Assembly: GCA_900550315.1 (NCBI GenBank)
Contig: URRK01000004.1
Span: 1-28,395 of the forward strand
Direction of reading: 5' to 3'
From: an uncultured Oscillospiraceae bacterium
GTDB lineage: Bacteria; Bacillota; Clostridia; Oscillospirales; Acutalibacteraceae
Length of the DNA: 28,395 nt
In this document: in pieces, positions 15,954 through 23,070 of the stretch
How positions within the stretch are numbered: the first letter of the stretch is position 1
Layout of the letters: each line of letters starts with the position of its first letter
Made by a program: the position numbers and the translations under genes
The notes under the pieces: model-generated
Told to the model about the DNA's origin: nothing
What the model saw: only the letters and a program-made list of their open reading frames with translations
The model's database searches: none

Positions 15954-16402
15954 TTAAAAGCGCCCCGCAATTACGCTGCTGCCTGAAAGCAGCCGGTCGC
16001 CCGGTTTTTTAAAAACCGGCTCCGATTCGCCGGTTAAAATCGCTTCGTTTACCTCCAGCTGCCCCTGCTGCAAAACGCAATCGGTACAAACGGCGTTGCC
16101 GCTGTTCAGTACCAGCAAATCGCCCTTTTGCACCGCGCTTGGGGCAACGCTTTGCTCGGTTTTGCCGCGCAAAACGGTAACGGTCGGCTGCGCCAGCAGG
16201 GTCAGGCGCTCAATTTGCCGTTTTGCTTTTACCCCTGCACAATGCCCACCACGGTGTTCACTAAAATAATAAAAATAAATAAAAGGTTTTTAAAGGCTCC
16301 AACGGCGGCCAGCGCAACGGCAATTGCCAAATTCAGCGCGTTAAAAACGGTGCAAATGTTATCCCGCAAAATTTGCGGTACGGTTTTGGTGGCGTTGTTT
16401 AT
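15954..16402 (-). pseudogene. P-type cation ATPase remnant
   Basis: The minus strand encodes about 149 residues of the N-terminal part of a P-type ATPase. The first stretch (16402-16235) reads NNATKTVPQILRDN...NLLFIFIILVNTVVGIVQ, TM1-TM2. Then a stop appears in frame; shifting by one base resumes at VKAKRQIERLTLL and continues through the actuator domain with ILTGES to a stop at 15954. A missing base at about 16233-16235 (GAG to GG) explains the shift. The expected start position reads ATA seven bases after GGAGG, so the ATG also seems lost. The phosphorylation, nucleotide-binding and remaining TM regions, over 700 residues in intact family members, are absent. Confidence 0.85.
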
Positions 16403-16414
16403 AAAATTTCCTCC

Positions 16415-16772
16415 GGCTTTTGCTTTTCACCCTTTTACACGCAGCAAAAGCGTTTAGGTTGGTGCATTGGCGCAAAAAAATACTTTTAAATTTTTTGGCG
16501 GTAGTTCATTCCTATTTTAAGCTTATTTTAAAGCGTTGTAAAATAAAATTTTTGGTTTACGGTTCGGCGCCGTTTGGGCCGGCTTTTTTGCCCCGGTGTA
16601 AGCCGTTGTAATTTTTTGCTGCAGCTTTTGTCGGTTAAGCCTTTGGGCCTTTGCAACATTTTGCACCGCAGCGGTTTTCCCTGTTTTGCTGCCGTTTTAC
16701 CGTAGCAGCGGCGTATTTTTTGCCCCGTTTTGCAAAGCGCGGCAGAAAAATTATTTTTTTTAAATTTAGGGG
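16415..16772. other. Gene-free stretch
   Basis: About 360 bases, rich in A and T runs, with no open frame carrying a ribosome site and no clear RNA structure beyond short GC stems. The right end merges into the initiator tRNA promoter. Confidence 0.6.
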
Positions 16773-16801
16773 TTGATATTTTAGTTTCAATGGTGTATAA
16801 T
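16773..16801 (+). promoter_or_regulatory. Promoter of initiator tRNA
   Basis: TTGATA (16773-16778), 17 bases, TATAAT (16796-16801), about 43 bases before the tRNA 5' end. Confidence 0.75.
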
Positions 16802-16844
16802 AATTAGGCACTTTAAAAAGTGTGCGTAGTTCTACGCTTTATAT

Positions 16845-16920
<76 letters not shown>

Positions 16921-16957
16921 TGAAAAAAGCAATTGCATTTTGCAATTGCTTTTTTCA
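16921..16957 (+). terminator. Terminator after tRNA-fMet
   Basis: A perfect 17-bp stem (16921-16937 with 16941-16957), TTT loop, A6 on the left arm and T6 on the right. It starts on the base after the CCA end. Confidence 0.93.
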
Positions 16958-16958
16958 G

Positions 16959-17080
16959 TTATATTCGCCTTACGGCGCGTGATATTGCTGCGCAGTGATA
17001 TTCGGCTTTCTGCCGAGTAATATTTGCTTCGCAAGTGTGAGGGCGAATATAATATCACTGTGAGCAAAGCGAACAACATC
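16959..17080. repeat. Compound hairpin cluster (MITE/REP-like)
   Basis: Outer arms TTATATTCGCC (16959-16969) and GGCGAATATAA (17042-17052) form a perfect 11-bp inverted repeat. Between them sit small hairpins (CGCC-ttac-GGCG, CTGCGCAG, CGGC-tttct-GCCG, TTGC-ttc-GCAA), separated by the phrase GTGATATT or its variant GTAATATT; AATATCAC closes the array at 17051-17058. No protein is encoded. The architecture is that of a non-autonomous palindromic element; I believe related arrays occur in other gut Clostridia but cannot confirm it here. Confidence 0.7.
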
Positions 17081-17099
17081 ACTTTTACCTATGGCTAAA

Positions 17100-17134
17100 A
17101 ATCATAACCGCCCGTTTGACGGGTGGTTATGATT
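17100..17134. repeat. Long perfect hairpin
   Basis: A 16-bp stem (17100-17115 with 17119-17134, one G-U) with a TTG loop. On the minus strand it is followed by a T run, so it could be a minus-strand terminator, but no minus-strand gene ends here; it more likely belongs to the same repeat cluster as 16959-17080. The 187 bases from here to the next gene show nothing else clear. Confidence 0.6.
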
Positions 17135-17321
17135 ACCTACGGCAGTTCACTTTTTAGTGGGTTATGAGGCCGACAGTGGTGCGCAATGCCGCAATCTTTC
17201 CCGACTGAATGACAAATGCGCTGCGTCCCCCCCTTGCCGTTTCGCAGGTGCAGGAAAGGCTGTTTTAAAAGGCGCGCTGAACAAGGCTAAAAAGCCATAA
17301 AACAACGCCAGGAGGTAAGAT

Positions 17322-17747
17322 ATGAAAAAAATTTTTTCTAAAAAAACGGTGCGGCTGCTGGTGCTTTTGGTGGTTGCGGCTGCGTTGTCGGCGCTTTTAA
17401 ATATTGTAAAAACAAAGGAATACAGCAATTGGGTTTCTACTACCGCGGTAATAACCAATTGGCAAACTTCCCTTTCAAAAAATGTTGGCCATACCCTGTA
17501 TTTTAAGTATAAGGTAGGCGAAACAGAGTACAGCGGGCAGGATTCCTTTAGCGGGAATTTTCCGCAAGAACAAATTGGCGATACCGTTACTGTGTGGTAC
17601 GACCCGGAGGAGGTAACCCGCGTTACAAGGTCCGATTTAAAGCCGGACGCAGGAATTTGGCCGTTTGCACCGTTTTTCTTTGCTGTGCCGCTTTCCCTTT
17701 ATATTGTTTTTGGCGGTAACCGTTGCAACCCCAAAATGCCGGTTTAG
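17322..17747 (+). CDS. DUF3592-type membrane protein
   Basis: A 141-residue protein with an N-terminal membrane anchor (about residues 10-28), a small beta-rich domain (residues 38-105) and a C-terminal hydrophobic segment (about 113-130). The pattern TAVITNW...LYFKYKVGETEYSG...GDTVTVWYDPEEV fits DUF3592. Function unknown. AGGAGG lies 7 bases before the ATG. It is a single gene. Confidence 0.8.
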   Translation: MKKIFSKKTVRLLVLLVVAAALSALLNIVKTKEYSNWVSTTAVITNWQTSLSKNVGHTLYFKYKVGETEYSGQDSFSGNFPQEQIGDTVTVWYDPEEVTRVTRSDLKPDAGIWPFAPFFFAVPLSLYIVFGGNRCNPKMPV

Positions 17748-17881
17748 CTTATTAATGAAAAAAACGGAACAATGTAAAACCACTATTCCCTTGACGCGGC
17801 TTGAAAATTAAATGCGCTTGCCGGTAGAGCCCGGTTTATTTTTACACAAAACACTGCCCCAAAAATCGCCCGCAAGCGTCG

Positions 17882-17935
17882 CTTGACAAAGTCAAGTAAT
17901 CTGTTCTTTCCTTTTGTGTTAAGGTTTGATATAAT
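17882..17935 (+). promoter_or_regulatory. Promoter and operator-like site of the XRE gene
   Basis: The perfect inverted repeat CTTGAC-AAA-GTCAAG (17882-17896) lies 33 bases upstream of a TGA-TATAAT extended -10 (17927-17935). The -35 region (near 17907-17912) is poor, as is common with extended -10 promoters. The palindrome could be the binding site of the XRE protein encoded downstream. Confidence 0.55.
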
Positions 17936-17983
17936 TAAATTGTTGCCGGGGCTTTCAGCAATTTTAAAATAGGGGGCAAGCCT

Positions 17984-19429
17984 GTGTCAGTTGGCAAAAA
18001 AATTCAAGCGTATCGTAAACAATTTAATTTTTCGCAGGAGGAACTTGGGCAAAAATTGCTTGTAAGCCGGCAAACCGTTAGCCTTTGGGAAAAGGATCAA
18101 ACCGTTCCAACTGTTGACAATTTAATGCGGCTGCGGGAAATTTTTGGCGTTTCGGTAGATGAATTGTTAGACATTAGGCCGGGGAAAAAGGAGCAAAAGG
18201 AGGAATGTGCGGCAAAGCCTAAGGCTGTTGAAACCTATTTGTTTAATTACCAAAAATCGGAGCTTAACGAAATTTACCGTTTGCAAAGAAAAAGCCTTTA
18301 CAAAGGCCCTGTTTTGTTTACTTTGGCCTGTCTTTTTTGCGCTGTGATCTCGGCCGGGGAACCTGCTTCAAGCGCCGATTTTGGTTTGGGCCTTGGCGTT
18401 GGCGCGCTTTTCATTGGCCTGGTTTTTTATTTTAAAAACATTCGGGCTTACGGCAAGGCTTGGAAAAAGAGGATTCAATCTATGTGCTGTTCTACCTACG
18501 AATATAAGCTTTTTAGCGCTTGTTTAGAAGTGGGCGTTTATCGTAACGGTGAAAAAATTCGCAGTTTTAAATATAATTACGCCGCAATTGAAAAAATCCG
18601 GCCGTTAAAAAAGTGGTTGCTGCTTTTTGTTGACGGGCAGATTTTTATTGTTCGAAAAAGCAATTTAAAAGAAAACTCCCTGCTTTTTGGGCTTGAGCGC
18701 AGCTTGCAAATTTCTACCGTTCGGCAGCCTGCCCCTAACGGTTTAGGGGTTGTTTCTGTTTTTTTATTTGTCGCGTCGCTTTTGTTGCTTTTTGGGGCGC
18801 CTGTCTTAGCGGCGTTAATAACAAATCAAAACGGCATAATGTTTGAAAAAATGTGGCTGCTTTATTTGCTAACGCCCATTCCAATTGCCTCTATTGTACT
18901 TGGATTTTTGTTAAAAGCAAAGGGCTACAAGTACAAGAAAAATATTGTTGCAGGAGTTATTGTAACGGTGTTTCTCTGCCTTTATGGGACCTCTGCCTTT
19001 TTATTTTCCAATTTGTACAATCACAGTAACGCACCGGTTGTTAAAATAGAGCAGTTAACGGGAACAGACCTTCCGGAGCCAAAACAAATAAACACGCAAA
19101 ATTTGAAAGGGGTGGAACAGCATCGTTCAGGAGTCGGTATTGAGTTAACCAGCGACATTTATTTTAGCCGCAACGGCGCTAAAGAGCTGGAGAATATTCT
19201 TGCAGCCGATGACCGATGGCAAGCCTCTTTTCAAAACGACCTGGTTGGCATTACCTCCTTTTTAAGTTTTTATGAAAGCTGCGATTATGCCTTAATTTAT
19301 AACGCTACCACCGCCGAATATAATCGGTTGCCCGAACACAGCGGAACCTTTCATTTTATCAGTGTTGTTTACAATTCAAAAAATCAACAGCTGCACATGG
19401 TAGAATATAATTTAAACTACGCCAAATAA
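17984..19429 (+). CDS. Membrane-bound XRE-family regulator with YcxB-like region
   Basis: A 481-residue protein. Residues 5-62 are an HTH_3/XRE DNA-binding domain (IQAYRKQFNFSQEELGQKLLVSRQTVSLWEKD, cut here by position: residues 7-38). Then follow two TM helices (about 105-150), a cytosolic beta-rich segment resembling YcxB-like domains (about 165-245), three further hydrophobic segments (about 253-345) and a C-terminal extracytoplasmic domain of about 130 residues. Start GTG with AGGGGG upstream. A DNA-binding head tethered to the membrane with an external domain suggests a one-component sensor; the signal and targets are unknown. Its neighbours give no operon. Confidence 0.82.
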   Translation: MSVGKKIQAYRKQFNFSQEELGQKLLVSRQTVSLWEKDQTVPTVDNLMRLREIFGVSVDELLDIRPGKKEQKEECAAKPKAVETYLFNYQKSELNEIYRLQRKSLYKGPVLFTLACLFCAVISAGEPASSADFGLGLGVGALFIGLVFYFKNIRAYGKAWKKRIQSMCCSTYEYKLFSACLEVGVYRNGEKIRSFKYNYAAIEKIRPLKKWLLLFVDGQIFIVRKSNLKENSLLFGLERSLQISTVRQPAPNGLGVVSVFLFVASLLLLFGAPVLAALITNQNGIMFEKMWLLYLLTPIPIASIVLGFLLKAKGYKYKKNIVAGVIVTVFLCLYGTSAFLFSNLYNHSNAPVVKIEQLTGTDLPEPKQINTQNLKGVEQHRSGVGIELTSDIYFSRNGAKELENILAADDRWQASFQNDLVGITSFLSFYESCDYALIYNATTAEYNRLPEHSGTFHFISVVYNSKNQQLHMVEYNLNYAK

Positions 19430-19625
19430 CCCTTTTTTGGTTGTTTTGGGCTGCCTTGCAAAAGCAATAGCTGTTGCCGTGCGGTTTTGGGGCAAAAGGG
19501 GCATAAAGTTCTGCCCCGCCAGCCGCCAAAAGTTTGGCAATACCCAAGGGCGGCCCTTTAAAAAGCCTTTTTGCGGTCGTTTTCCAATAATGCGAAAAAT
19601 CTTTTAAAAAAAACTAAAAAAACAC

Positions 19626-19654
19626 TTGCAAATTTTATAAAAGTGTGGTATAAG
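19626..19654 (+). promoter_or_regulatory. Promoter of the structured RNA and tRNA-Leu
   Basis: TTGCAA (19626-19631), 17 bases, TATAAG (19649-19654); predicted start near 19661. The stretch 19430-19625 after the XRE gene holds only a weak GC hairpin (GCCGCC with GGCGGC around 19520-19553) and no gene. Confidence 0.75.
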
Positions 19655-19660
19655 TATATA

Positions 19661-19805
19661 GTGCCGTTGTCACAAACGGCCGGTGCGCAGCAATGCGCCT
19701 TTGTATTTGCGGGTTAAGCCCAAAAGTAAGGTTTATTTACCTAAAAAGTAAGCTCCGCCTCGGGGGTCCTCACCGTGTAAAAATCAGGGGACGAAAACTT
19801 AATAT
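19661..19805 (+). ncRNA. Structured RNA of unknown family joined to tRNA-Leu
   Basis: About 145 nt of transcript between the promoter and the tRNA 5' end. Visible helices: GCCGTT/AACGGC (6 bp), GCGCA-GCAA-TGCGC with a GNRA tetraloop, GGG-ttaa-GCCC, AGGT/ACCT and GTCCTC/GGGGAC near the 3' end; the phrase AAAAGTAAG occurs twice. No terminator separates it from tRNA-Leu, so both are on one transcript and the RNA must be cut off by RNase P. I could not match it to SRP RNA, tmRNA, RNase P RNA or a riboswitch; a 6S-type RNA is conceivable but not shown. Confidence 0.5.
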
Positions 19806-19892
19806 GCGGGTATGGCGGAATAGGCAGACGCGTTAGATTCAGGTTCTAATGATCGCAAGGTCGTGGAGGTTCAAGTCCTCTTACCCGCACCA
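19806..19892 (+). tRNA. tRNA-Leu (CAG)
   Basis: An 87-nt class II tRNA with a long variable arm (GATCGCAAGGTC) and encoded CCA. The anticodon loop TTCAGGT between TTAGA and TCTAA gives CAG. Acceptor GCGGGTA pairs with TACCCGC. The sequence downstream becomes AT-rich and accessory in character. Confidence 0.96.
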
Positions 19893-19904
19893 AACAGTAC
19901 AAAT

Positions 19905-19947
19905 CCGAACTTTCTCATGATTGGAGATGGTTCGGTTTTGTTATTTT
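19905..19947 (+). terminator. Terminator after tRNA-Leu
   Basis: CCGAAC (19905-19910) pairs with GTTCGG (19930-19935), with an inner TCTC/GAGA helix, followed by TTTTGTTATTTT. Confidence 0.75.
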
Positions 19948-20008
19948 GCAATATACATAGTCAAAACCGTTTTGCGGATAAATCGAACGATGAACGGAGG
20001 TGAATACG

Positions 20009-21262
20009 GTGCGGCTTTTTTACGGCATATCCGAAGATATTGAAAAATGGATGGACTTAATAACAGAGGTTCGATGGACTTTTCCGGGTCTTGAAACACA
20101 GGAAAAGCTAAATGAGCATAAAACCACCGTCCTAAAATTTATGAATAAGCGACAGGCCGTTTGCGTAAAAAAAGAATCCGAGATTGTAGGTGTTATATTG
20201 TTTTCACGGAAATACAATATGATTTGCTGTCTTGCAGTTGCACCCCAATACCGCCGCCGCGGTGTGGCTACAATGCTTATGGATGAAGCACTTGCCAATT
20301 TAGACAGAACAAAAGAAATAACGGTTTCTACATTTCGGGCTGATGATGTAAAAGGAATTGCACCAAGAACATTGTATGAGAAATTCGGTTTTGTTGCGGA
20401 TGAGCTTATAGAGGAATTCGATTACCCAAATCAAAAATTTGTCCTTTTCCCCGCCGGTGCAGAGCGAAAAGCCCGACAGATGTCTATTAACAGTATGGTT
20501 TTGGAAATCAGCCATATTCTTGCGGACTGTGACCCGACAATATATTTGTACGGTTCGTCTGCTTTGAATGATTTCAGATTGGGCTGGAGCGATATTGATA
20601 TTTTGGTTCTTACGGATAAGCAAATATCTGAGTCACAGGCAAATTTGCTTGTAAATCTCCGCCAGACTATGCTCGCAAATGAGCCCGATAATCCTTATTA
20701 CCATTCTTTTGAGGGTGGTATGCTCACCATAAGTGCCTTTCTTGCAAACGCTGATGACCGAGTGGTTTATTGGGGTACAAGCGGAGAGCAGATTACCGAC
20801 AGGTATTTGCTTGATAGCTTTTGCAAGGCAGAACTGATTGAGAACAGTATTCTTTTGTATGGAAAAGATATACGAAAAGAACTGAAATATCCCGATTTTC
20901 ACGAGCTGTATGCCGATGTGAATCGGCACTATAAGACTATAATAAAGTATGCACAAAGCACCGGAAGAAATTTTTATTCTTTCGGTTGGCTGTTGGATAT
21001 ATCTCGTTGCATATACACGCTTCGCACAGGCAGGATTATTTCTAAAACAAAAGCGGCAGAATGGGCGCTTCAAAACAACCTCTGCCCGGATGTGCACGCT
21101 CTTACAACCGCATTGAATGTCCGCAGATCCCCGTTAAAATATCAAGATGATAAAGATACATTTGACTATGCTGAAACGCTTGGAGAACCTGTTCAGCGTT
21201 TTGCAGATGTGTTAGAAAAGGAATTAAAAGCACCTAAAATATTGAATTCTTTGTTTTTTTAA
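20009..21262 (+). CDS. GNAT acetyltransferase-nucleotidyltransferase fusion
   Basis: A 417-residue two-domain protein. Residues 1-150 are a GNAT N-acetyltransferase: RRRGVATML (about 82-90) is the acetyl-CoA pyrophosphate loop, preceded by the CLAVAPQYR strand and followed by LYEKFGF. Residues from about 160 on form a nucleotidyltransferase with LYGSSALNDF...SDIDILVL (catalytic Gly-Ser and Asp-x-Asp, about 180-202) and a helical C-terminal region like those of ANT/AadA-type adenylyltransferases. GTG 20009 lies eight bases after GGAGG; the GTG at 20000 overlaps it. A fused acetyl- and nucleotidyl-transferase recalls bifunctional aminoglycoside-modifying enzymes, but the substrate is unproven. 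AT-rich, foreign-looking codon use. Confidence 0.85.
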   Translation: MRLFYGISEDIEKWMDLITEVRWTFPGLETQEKLNEHKTTVLKFMNKRQAVCVKKESEIVGVILFSRKYNMICCLAVAPQYRRRGVATMLMDEALANLDRTKEITVSTFRADDVKGIAPRTLYEKFGFVADELIEEFDYPNQKFVLFPAGAERKARQMSINSMVLEISHILADCDPTIYLYGSSALNDFRLGWSDIDILVLTDKQISESQANLLVNLRQTMLANEPDNPYYHSFEGGMLTISAFLANADDRVVYWGTSGEQITDRYLLDSFCKAELIENSILLYGKDIRKELKYPDFHELYADVNRHYKTIIKYAQSTGRNFYSFGWLLDISRCIYTLRTGRIISKTKAAEWALQNNLCPDVHALTTALNVRRSPLKYQDDKDTFDYAETLGEPVQRFADVLEKELKAPKILNSLFF

Positions 21263-21293
21263 TATATAATTAATTAAAAGAGAGGTTGGAACT

Positions 21294-22034
21294 ATGAAAT
21301 TATTCGAATTTGCTTATTGCCCAAGTTTTGAACGAAAAATAAGTAATCTTACAACCATTTGTCCTGAAAAATGGAGTTTTGGGGCAAATAATGATAATGT
21401 GATACTTAAAAATTATATTGAACATACCTTTAGGAAAATAGTTGATGAGGACAAGATTATATGTTCGGATCATTATGCAGTTTTTAATACTGGACTTTTC
21501 ACTAGTTTTTATGAACCTATATTTGCGTACTTTTTAGAGAATAAAATACCTGATAAACAAAAGTGGTTTTTTGACGGCTTTTATACTGAGTATCAGCTTG
21601 CGATGTTTGGGGTTAAGGATTTACCTAAAAGGGCAAATTATTTTTCAAACCCATCCGATTTGGTTTTTGATACTAACTGTGATATAGTGCCGCAATATCA
21701 ACATATATTTAATGATCCGGAAAATTTCTTAAGAATTCCAGAATCAATAAGAGAAACCCCAAATAAATCCATGTTATTTGATGGTGCAATTAAGAGGGCA
21801 AGATTAATGATAGATGCAAACTACAAAACGGCTGTTCCTCAATATTATAAGGGGAAGATCCAACTTCTAGTGCCTATTTGTCTGATAAATGAAAACAAGC
21901 CGGATTTAGCACTAGTTGTCAGCAAAAATGATTTTGGCAATCAATATTTAGGTCATACTTGTTTGACATTGGACATGGCTTATAATAATGCAAGATTGAT
22001 AGCCCGCCCGGACAGCAGTTGGCTTAAGCCGTAA
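21294..22034 (+). CDS. DUF3825-like protein
   Basis: A 246-residue soluble protein. The segments DHYAVFNTGL (about 59-68) and, near the end, LTLDMAYNNARLIARPDSSWL resemble the conserved motifs of DUF3825 as I remember them. The biochemical role is unknown. AGAGAGG about 7 bases upstream of the ATG. It follows the GNAT fusion by 31 bases and could share its transcript. Strongly AT-rich, unlike the chromosome on the left. Confidence 0.65.
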   Translation: MKLFEFAYCPSFERKISNLTTICPEKWSFGANNDNVILKNYIEHTFRKIVDEDKIICSDHYAVFNTGLFTSFYEPIFAYFLENKIPDKQKWFFDGFYTEYQLAMFGVKDLPKRANYFSNPSDLVFDTNCDIVPQYQHIFNDPENFLRIPESIRETPNKSMLFDGAIKRARLMIDANYKTAVPQYYKGKIQLLVPICLINENKPDLALVVSKNDFGNQYLGHTCLTLDMAYNNARLIARPDSSWLKP

Positions 22035-22078
22035 AAAAAGGATGTAAGACCAACTCTATTAAAAAATTCAAAAAACAC

Positions 22079-22107
22079 TTGACATTCTTCATCAATTGGC
22101 ATATAAT
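22079..22107 (+). promoter_or_regulatory. Perfect consensus sigma-A promoter
   Basis: TTGACA (22079-22084), exactly 17 bases, TATAAT (22102-22107). No coding gene on the plus strand follows it; an intrinsic terminator lies about 115 bases downstream. Confidence 0.85.
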
Positions 22108-22153
22108 ATGAATGTGGTAGTTATACGCCATATTTTATTATGATGATAAATTG

Positions 22154-22189
22154 TTTATGTTTATTTTATTATTTATGTTTATTTTATTA
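22154..22189. repeat. Perfect tandem duplication of 18 bases
   Basis: TTTATGTTTATTTTATTA occurs at 22154-22171 and again at 22172-22189 with no mismatch. It was probably produced by slippage in AT-rich sequence. Confidence 0.9.
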
Positions 22190-22191
22190 TT

Positions 22192-22228
22192 GTAGAAGCG
22201 AGGTTTTTAACCTCGCTTCTACTCTTTT
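22192..22228 (+). terminator. Terminator of the candidate small RNA
   Basis: A perfect 12-bp stem (22192-22203 with 22211-22222) with loop TTTTTAA, followed by TCTTTT. In the opposite direction the following sequence is A/T-rich but not a T run. Confidence 0.75.
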
Positions 22229-22716
22229 ACCCTCCATTCAGGGAAATACCATATTTCGGCGTGCCGGTCGGTTATATCTCCGCTTTCATCGTAATGGTCG
22301 ATATGCGTGCGGAATTCTCCGTTAAGCGTTATTTGAATATCCAGCTTTCCGTTCTTTTCGTATATAACAATCTCATCCACCAACATCCTGAGATGCGTAT
22401 TGCTTATCGCACCGTCGGCTATAATACCGTTAAGCAGTTCTACGCTTTTCTTCATTTGCTTTTTGCGTTCCTTTATATGATTTATTTTGCTTGTATAGGA
22501 CTTGTGGCAGATGAGATTTCCGATATAAAACTCATTTTGCAATATTCTTTTTACGCCTGTATTTTCCCATAAAAATCTGTGAGCGATTTCGGATTTGTTA
22601 TATCCGAGATTTTTACCGAGCAGTTTTTTCTGATAATATCCCGGCGATTTAATGCCTTCCTCATTCAAAATTTTAGATATGGCTTTAAGCCTGTAGAAAA
22701 ATCCTGTAAACCTCAT
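22219..22716 (-). pseudogene. Large serine recombinase remnant
   Basis: A 165-residue frame that keeps two separated pieces of a large serine recombinase. The first is part of the recombinase domain (LKAISKILNEEGI...GVKRILQNEFYIGNLICHKSYTSKIN by position, residues 10-82). The second is the C-terminal DUF4368-type end (ISNTHLRMLVDEIVIYEKNGKLDIQITLNGEF region, residues 104-134). The catalytic resolvase domain of about 150 residues is missing at the N-terminus and roughly 150-200 residues are missing between the two pieces, judged from the normal size of 500-600. It cannot be active. It marks the segment as an old conjugative or mobilisable element. Confidence 0.8.
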
Positions 22717-22892
22717 TGGTTAAAATTGTAAAATAAGATAGAGCTCTTATTTTTATAAATCTTTGTTTTTTAGTGTGTAAAAAGCCGTGTGCTGCTGCAC
22801 ATAGGGCTTGGCAAAATATTGTGCGGCAGCATACTGTAAAGCCTCAATGCTTAAAAAACCATATTCATTTAATTCAAAAACAATATAAAAAA

Positions 22893-22966
22893 TTTGCATT
22901 AAAGTGTTCGATATGCACAATGTGCAAATTGTATAGTTGACAGTTTGCACTAAAATGTTTTATAAT
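22893..22966 (+). promoter_or_regulatory. Promoter with repeated TTTGCAC sites
   Basis: TTGACA (22937-22942), 18 bases, TATAAT (22961-22966). The motif TTTGCA-y-TAAA-r-TGTT occurs at 22893-22908 and again at 22944-22959, 51 bases apart, the second inside the spacer. GTGCAAA (22922-22928) is inverted relative to TTTGCAC (22944-22950). A short palindrome TGCACAATGTGCA lies between. This looks like a repressor-controlled promoter for the dehydrogenase gene downstream. Confidence 0.6.
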
Positions 22967-22996
22967 ATTGTCAAATCAAAAAAGCAAATTTGAAAC

Positions 22997-23042
22997 AGAC
23001 AATGGCGCCTGATAATATAAAGGTGCAATTGTCTGCTTTTTT
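22997..23042 (+). terminator. Terminator or attenuator before the dehydrogenase remnant
   Basis: AGACAAT (22997-23003) pairs with ATTGTCT (23028-23034); after one mismatch five more pairs extend the stem (GCGCC region with GGTGC). T6 follows at 23037-23042. It lies about 30 nt after the predicted transcription start and 29 bases before the ATG, so it is placed as a leader attenuator. Confidence 0.6.
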
Positions 23043-23070
23043 ATATTATAAAAGAAATGGAGCGATAAAG

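Larger units (their letters stand above)
22114..22228 (+). ncRNA. Candidate small RNA
   Basis: The predicted transcript runs from the consensus promoter to a strong terminator, about 115 nt, AT-rich, containing a perfect tandem duplication of 18 bases. The ATG at 22140 opens a hydrophobic frame but has no ribosome site and reads through the terminator stem. The 3' end lies at the end of the recombinase remnant on the other strand, so an antisense or attenuator role in the original element is possible. Confidence 0.45.

Noticed and set aside
19661..19805. 6S RNA
   Set aside because: A long closing helix with a central bubble could not be drawn by eye; the assignment is left open rather than made.
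19694..19840. Open frame running through the structured RNA into tRNA-Leu
   Set aside because: No ribosome site and it reads into the tRNA; the RNA helices explain the sequence better.
22140..22325. Small hydrophobic frame (type I toxin-like start)
   Set aside because: No ribosome site, the frame crosses the terminator stem, and its later part is antisense to the recombinase remnant.
22753..22950. Minus-strand frame of 65 residues next to the dehydrogenase promoter
   Set aside because: No family recognised; its start lies in the TTTGCAC regulatory repeats. It could be a fragment, but nothing supports a gene.
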